NCBI GenBank assembly: GCA_023429685.1
Contig: JAEZDF010000142.1
Span: 1 to 8,889, forward strand
DNA from: Bacillota bacterium
GTDB taxonomy: Bacteria > Bacillota > Clostridia > Oscillospirales > Ruminococcaceae
Length of the DNA stretch: 8,889 nt
Direction: 5' to 3'
The position numbers and the translations under genes are program-made. A model generated the notes under the pieces. That model saw only the letters and a program-made list of their open reading frames with translations. It did not search any database and was not told where the DNA came from. How positions within the stretch are numbered: position 1 is the first letter of the stretch; each line of letters starts with the position of its first letter. Of the stretch, positions 6,397 to 8,889 are shown in pieces.

Positions 6397-6440
6397 GTCT
6401 GCTTCACCCGCCAAATACATCTTTGTGCAACGGAATAAAT

Positions 6441-6573
6441 GACATTACACGATAGCCGCAAAGCGGTATGAATTCTGCCAAATCCGATTATGCTATGGCG
6501 AAACGCGCCGCCGATAGCTCCGCGCCACGCGCGGAAAATCCGCCTTCTTATAGGGTCATTATAGCATAATGTC
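6441..6573. repeat. 133-bp structured segment with short terminal inverted repeats (MITE-like candidate)
   Basis: The ends are GACATTA (6441-6447) and TAATGTC (6567-6573). The match extends weakly to 11 of 14 positions. Inside are a 10-bp inverted pair ATTATGCTAT (6487-6496) / ATAGCATAAT (6561-6570), a hairpin GCTATGGCG / CGCCGATAGC around 6492-6518 with one bulged base, CCGCGC-CAC-GCGCGG at about 6520-6534, GCGGA-AAA-TCCGC at about 6531-6543, and CCGC-AAA-GCGG at about 6456-6466. No coding potential is seen and no clear target duplication flanks it. It could be a small mobile repeat, a structured mRNA leader, or both; only a genome-wide copy count can tell. Confidence 0.35.
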
Positions 6574-6586
6574 TCACAGCTTGCAA
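6558..6586 (-). promoter_or_regulatory. Promoter of the LytTR regulator gene
   Basis: On the minus strand TTGCAA (6581-6586) and TATAAT (6558-6563) are 17 bases apart, a strong sigma-A match. Transcription would begin near 6551, giving a structured leader of about 155 bases before the ATG at 6396. The -10 lies within the structured segment and the -35 just outside it. Confidence 0.78.
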
Positions 6587-6621
6587 AAGCGGCAGAGCGT
6601 TACATGCTCTGCCACTTTTTT
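6586..6621. terminator. Terminator hairpin downstream of the AIM24 gene, bidirectional in form
   Basis: GGCAGAGC (6591-6598) and GCTCTGCC (6606-6613) form an 8-bp stem with a 7-base loop. After a single C/A mismatch the pairing continues through an A/T-rich foot. On the plus strand it is followed by six Ts; on the minus strand by CTTTTG. The only gene reading into it is the AIM24 gene on the minus strand. The better T-run faces the plus direction, where no gene is seen. Confidence 0.72.
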
Positions 6622-6713
6622 AGGTTAACTTAAGCTTAGGGTAAGTGACAACCGACTCGTTGTTATGTAAACTGCACGTCGAGGCTAAGACCCCAATCGA
6701 TAGCACCGATACA

Positions 6714-7397
6714 TTAGTTGCTGCTTTTGGGAAGGTAGGGCACAATTCTGCCCACAAAACCGGGCATGGTCATGGTCTGCAGATAGGCGACACCGGGACC
6801 CTGTAGCACCGTTAAGAACAGACCTTCCCCACCAAACAGGACGTTTTTAAAGCCTTTTACCGTCTCAACCGTGTAGCCCATTGTGGCTTCGAATGCCGCT
6901 ACGTTTCCTGTATCCACCTTTATCCTTTCGCCTGGGGCAAGTGTTACCTTGCGCAGCGAACCGTCAACCTCTAAAAACGCAAGACCGGAACCCTTTAAGC
7001 GCTGCAAGATAAAGCCTTCACCACCAAATAAACCGCTCGCTACGCCTTTGGTTATCTCGTTGGAGCGTTCAACATGGGGCTGGGCACACAGGAACGCGCC
7101 CTTTTGGCATATGTACTCTTTACCGGGAGACAGTTCAAGGCTGATAATCTCACCCGGAAAAGAAGACGCGATGGTAATCTCCTGATTCGGAGCGTTGGCT
7201 GTAAAGGTAGCCATAAACAGCGATTCGCCGGTCAGCATTCTGCCAAGACCCTTCATCAGGCCGCCCTTCATATTGGTTTCCATTGTAATATTGTCGGTCA
7301 TCCACGACATACCGCCGGACTCGGTATAGATGCTTTCGCCCTGCTGCAACTTAATAGAAACTGCGGGGAGATTTCCACCAAAGATTTCGTACGTCAA
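6714..7397 (-). CDS. AIM24 / TIGR00266 family protein
   Basis: A 227-residue protein of the AIM24 (TIGR00266, DUF124) family, found widely in bacteria and with a mitochondrial relative in yeast. The bacterial role is not established. It is predicted to be all beta and cytoplasmic, with no signal peptide or membrane segment. The family's glycine-rich repeats are clear: L-F-G-G-E-G-F-I at 123-130 and L-F-G-G-E-G-L-F at 187-194, each followed by a G-x-G-x-A-(F/Y)-L block, consistent with an internally duplicated beta fold. G-G-x-S-W-M near 28-33 is another family block. The start codon is TTG, with GAGGG seven bases upstream; the first in-frame ATG is 28 codons in, inside the conserved domain. 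It has its own promoter, and transcription from the dehydrogenase upstream may also read in. Confidence 0.9.
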   Translation of the reverse strand: MTYEIFGGNLPAVSIKLQQGESIYTESGGMSWMTDNITMETNMKGGLMKGLGRMLTGESLFMATFTANAPNQEITIASSFPGEIISLELSPGKEYICQKGAFLCAQPHVERSNEITKGVASGLFGGEGFILQRLKGSGLAFLEVDGSLRKVTLAPGERIKVDTGNVAAFEATMGYTVETVKGFKNVLFGGEGLFLTVLQGPGVAYLQTMTMPGFVGRIVPYLPKSSN

Positions 7398-7412
7398 AAC
7401 AACACCCTCGTT

Positions 7413-7424
7413 CCAAATATTTGG
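7413..7424. promoter_or_regulatory. 12-bp perfect palindrome in the AIM24 leader
   Basis: CCAAATATTTGG lies between the promoter (7440-7468) and the TTG start. It is short and A/T-rich, so it may be a small operator or chance. No T-run follows, so it is not a terminator. Confidence 0.3.
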
Positions 7425-7439
7425 TACTATGCTACTCTG

Positions 7440-7468
7440 ATTATCTCATATAATACCAAGGTTTTCAA
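7440..7468 (-). promoter_or_regulatory. Promoter of the AIM24 gene
   Basis: On the minus strand TTGAAA (7463-7468) and GATAAT (7440-7445) are 17 bases apart, a good sigma-A match about 43 bases upstream of the TTG start codon. It lies in the 110-base gap after the dehydrogenase stop codon. Confidence 0.75.
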
Positions 7469-7507
7469 GTAAAAGCTGAATGACCATTGCTAAAAGTTGC
7501 TTTGACG

Positions 7508-8266
7508 TTATAGATGAAGCCTCCATCCGTAATCATTGTGGTAGATCATCTGTTTTGTCATGCCGCCGTCGATTATAATATCTTCGCCTGTAACAAAGCC
7601 CGCCTTATCGCTGCACAGGTACAACACCATGTCCGCAATATCTTGCGGTGTGCCGATTCTTCCAGCGGGATGCTGCGCAATATCCGCCTCTGTATCGCTT
7701 GGAGTGTAGTTTTGCTCGTGCTGATAAGCGCCGGTGTCAATCCAGCCCGGGGATATGGAATTGACCCGCGCCTTACCAGACAGTGTAACGCTCATGGCAT
7801 GGGTTAACGCTGCAATCCCGCCTTTTGCGGCCGTATAGCTTTCCGTATTCTGTTGAGACATGTACGCTCTGGTTGAAGAGATATTGACGACCGAAGCGCC
7901 CTGTGTAAAATACGGGGTCAGCTGCTGAGTCAGATAGAACGGAGCGGATACACCCACACGCAATACATAGTTAAAGTCTTCATAGCCGCAGCTATTCAAC
8001 CCGCCACGTGTAACACATGCATTGTTGATTAGGATGTCTACCTCTTTTGTTTGATTTGTTATTAGCTTGATAAACGCGTCAAGTGCCGCTTGCTCTGCTA
8101 TATCACCGCAATAGAACAAAAGTTGCTTGCCGTATTTGCGACTGAGCATCTCGCCGGATACTGCGTCTGTATCAATGATGGCTACCGCTACACCCGCTTC
8201 AAGCAGGTTTTCTGTAATACAGCGCCCGATTCCGTTTGCGCCTCCTGTGACCACCGCGTGTTTCAT
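7508..8266 (-). CDS. SDR-family NAD(P)-dependent oxidoreductase (short-chain dehydrogenase)
   Basis: A 252-residue classical short-chain dehydrogenase/reductase, soluble, with a Rossmann fold. The dinucleotide loop is T-G-G-A-N-G-I-G at 7-14. Asp32 at the end of the second strand (A-I-I-D) predicts NAD(H) preference. Asp55 (G-D-I) and N-N-A at 81-83 are in place. The catalytic Ser131 and Y-T-A-A-K at 144-148 are intact, with S-to-Y spacing of 13. The C-terminal S-P-G-W-I-D-T block and the P-x-D-I-A...F-V-T-G...D-G-G-M block match the family. The usual catalytic asparagine (V-N-x-x-x-P-F) is glycine 105 (V-G-V-S-A-P-F). The substrate is unknown; relatives act on sugars, polyols, sterols or acyl carriers. 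GGGGCGG lies nine bases before the ATG. It has its own promoter and no clear terminator before the next gene. Confidence 0.9.
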   Translation of the reverse strand: MKHAVVTGGANGIGRCITENLLEAGVAVAIIDTDAVSGEMLSRKYGKQLLFYCGDIAEQAALDAFIKLITNQTKEVDILINNACVTRGGLNSCGYEDFNYVLRVGVSAPFYLTQQLTPYFTQGASVVNISSTRAYMSQQNTESYTAAKGGIAALTHAMSVTLSGKARVNSISPGWIDTGAYQHEQNYTPSDTEADIAQHPAGRIGTPQDIADMVLYLCSDKAGFVTGEDIIIDGGMTKQMIYHNDYGWRLHL

Positions 8267-8301
8267 ATCCGTTTACCGCCCCTCTTTTATCGTTTGGCTC
8301 T

Positions 8302-8329
8302 ATTATAGCACTGAATAAACCCAGCACAA
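8302..8329 (-). promoter_or_regulatory. Promoter of the SDR gene
   Basis: A perfect TATAAT lies at 8302-8307 on the minus strand, with a weak -35 (TTGTGC, 8324-8329) 16 bases upstream. It is about 36 bases before the ATG and downstream of the tRNA terminator, so the gene is expressed apart from the tRNA. Confidence 0.6.
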
Positions 8330-8351
8330 TATTACCCACAGCAAGCCACAT

Positions 8352-8381
8352 AAAAAGAAAAAGCCCTTGAATTTCAAGCGC
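8352..8381 (-). terminator. Terminator of the tRNA-Gly unit
   Basis: On the minus strand GC-CTTGAA / TTCAAG-GC forms a short hairpin (8363-8381, one G/G mismatch), followed by TTTTTCTTTTT (8352-8362). It lies about 30 bases past the tRNA 3' end. The stem is modest but the T-run is long. Confidence 0.7.
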
Positions 8382-8411
8382 TCTGAAGATTATAGTTATT
8401 TGCAGATTGTA

Positions 8412-8487
8412 TGGAGCGGGTTACGAGGTTCGAACTCGCTACCTCCACCTTGGCAAGGTGGCGCTCTACCAAATGAGCTAAACCCGC
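8412..8487 (-). tRNA. tRNA-Gly (anticodon GCC)
   Basis: A complete 76-base cloverleaf reads on the minus strand: acceptor GCGGGTT/AACCCGC, D-arm GCTC/GAGC, anticodon stem CCACC/GGTGG around the loop TTGCCAA (anticodon GCC, reading GGC and GGU), five-base variable loop, T-arm GCGAG/CTCGT with the loop TTCGAAC, discriminator T and an encoded CCA. All stems pair, with one G-U pair in the T-stem. It is a single-gene unit with its own promoter and terminator. Confidence 0.97.
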
Positions 8488-8506
8488 ATCTGTTTTGTGC
8501 AACATT

Positions 8507-8535
8507 ATTATAGCAATATGGCCGCTTATTGTCAA
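8507..8535 (-). promoter_or_regulatory. Consensus promoter of the tRNA-Gly gene
   Basis: On the minus strand a perfect TTGACA (8530-8535) and a perfect TATAAT (8507-8512) are exactly 17 bases apart, the full sigma-A consensus. The -10 ends 19 bases before the mature tRNA 5' end, leaving a short leader for RNase P. This fits a highly expressed stable RNA. Confidence 0.92.
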
Positions 8536-8559
8536 ACAAAAACACATGATTATACAGTG

Positions 8560-8608
8560 CAACAAAACATCCCGTCGCCGATTTTTTCACTCGGCAACGG
8601 GATGTTTT
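8560..8608 (-). terminator. Terminator of the M13 peptidase gene, near-symmetrical
   Basis: A 12-bp stem (AAAACATCCCGT, 8564-8575, with 8597-8608), one C/A mismatch and a further five pairs (8577-8581 with 8591-8595) close a nine-base loop. On the minus strand it ends in TTTTGTTG. It lies 23 bases past the peptidase stop codon and before the tRNA promoter. The A/T foot on both sides could let it act in both directions. Confidence 0.85.
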
Positions 8609-8631
8609 CAAAGTAATTATTTAAGGGTTAG

Positions 8632-8889
8632 CTACCATATGCGCACCCGTTCATCGACTGGCAGATGCATTCCGTCGCCTTCTTTAATGTCATACACCTC
8701 ATAGAACTCATCGATGTTTTTGAGTATCTGGTTGACACGATACTTATCGGGCGAATGGGAGTCTGTTTTTAACAGATAGGAAGTGTACTCCGGCGTGGAC
8801 TTCGAGCGCCATGCGCGGGCATAGGCGCGAAACAGCGCATCCAGATCACCGCCCTGATCCTTTGCAATCTGTACCACGCAGGTAAGTCC
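8632..8889 (-). CDS. pepO: C-terminal end of an M13-family metallopeptidase (PepO/neprilysin-like), partial
   Basis: The last 85 residues of a longer gene that runs off the window. It matches the conserved tail of M13 zinc endopeptidases: A-x-x-W-R-x-K, then D-S-H-S-P-D-K-Y-R-V-N, N-I-D-E-F-Y-E-V-Y, and the terminal R-V-R-I-W. In M13 enzymes the D-x-H-(S/A)-P block holds active-site residues that bind the substrate carboxylate and stabilise the transition state, and the chain ends in tryptophan, as here. The zinc-binding H-E-x-x-H lies upstream, outside the window. The family cleaves oligopeptides. The reading frame stays open to position 8889, so an apparent start at 8877 is not real. A hairpin terminator follows the stop codon. 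Confidence 0.9.
   Translation of the reverse strand, partial: GLTCVVQIAKDQGGDLDALFRAYARAWRSKSTPEYTSYLLKTDSHSPDKYRVNQILKNIDEFYEVYDIKEGDGMHLPVDERVRIW

Larger units (their letters stand above)
6397..6713. other. 317-base gene-free region between the LytTR regulator and the AIM24 gene
   Basis: It holds, in order: the regulator's leader, which is GC-rich and full of short hairpins; the regulator's promoter at 6558-6586; a hairpin terminator at 6586-6621; and an unremarkable stretch 6622-6713 with no convincing ORF or structure. No known riboswitch class was recognised in the leader. Confidence 0.7.

Noticed and set aside
6396..6551. Known riboswitch in the leader of the LytTR regulator
   Set aside because: I compared the leader by eye with the consensus of TPP, SAM, purine, preQ1, cyclic-di-GMP and guanidine classes and found no matching conserved core; only generic hairpins are present.
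8412..8435. tRNA-Gly 3' end as an attachment site for an integrated element
   Set aside because: No second copy of the 3' end sequence and no integrase, phage or conjugation gene is visible in the window.
8396..8611. Short open frames across the tRNA region (8374-8611, minus)
   Set aside because: They run through the tRNA gene and its promoter, have no ribosome binding site or recognisable family, and are chance frames.
1..8889. A defence, toxin-antitoxin, prophage or secondary-metabolite system
   Set aside because: Every sizeable gene belongs to a common transport, regulatory, redox or housekeeping family, or is a lone lipoprotein; no linked set of novel genes is present.

Overview
The window looks like an ordinary chromosomal stretch from a Gram-positive anaerobe of the Bacillota, most likely class Clostridia. 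The grounds are: Shine-Dalgarno sites close to AGGAGG, promoters near the TTGACA/TATAAT consensus, a Gram-positive style lipoprotein, a LytTR response regulator, a cysteine-motif iron-sulfur flavoprotein, a CE7 esterase, and a tRNA with an encoded CCA end. The species cannot be named from this sequence. All genes lie on the minus strand except the esterase.

Layout. Positions 1-1670 (minus): an ABC importer operon of the nitrate/sulfonate/taurine (NitT/TauT) type. The ATPase comes first, then a permease whose start overlaps the ATPase end, then the first six codons of a third gene, probably the substrate-binding lipoprotein, cut by the window edge. Positions 1755-3268 (minus): a two-gene unit of a TetR-family repressor and an iron-sulfur flavoprotein, bounded by a terminator and by a near-consensus promoter carrying two copies of a palindromic operator. 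Positions 3353-4508 (minus): a secreted lipoprotein of unknown function with its own promoter. Positions 4529-5631 (plus): a divergent single-gene unit for a cytoplasmic CE7 acetyl esterase, with a candidate LacI-type operator and a strong terminator.

Positions 5653-6713 (minus): a LytTR response regulator with no adjacent histidine kinase. Its receiver is unusually cysteine-rich and lacks one acidic residue. A structured 133-bp segment with short terminal inverted repeats lies upstream, next to a terminator. Positions 6714-8329 (minus): an AIM24/TIGR00266 family protein with a TTG start, and a short-chain dehydrogenase/reductase, each with its own promoter. Positions 8352-8535 (minus): a complete tRNA-Gly(GCC) unit with a consensus promoter and a terminator. 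Positions 8564-8889 (minus): the C-terminal end of an M13 (PepO/neprilysin-like) metallopeptidase with its terminator.

How the genes fit together. Most are separate transcription units, and I see no single new multi-gene system. The clearest regulatory module is the TetR/flavoprotein pair, where an operator fills the -35/-10 spacer and a second copy lies just downstream of the -10. The points most worth checking are that double operator, the structured segment in front of the LytTR regulator, the divergent receiver of that regulator, and the short-chain dehydrogenase that lacks the usual catalytic asparagine.
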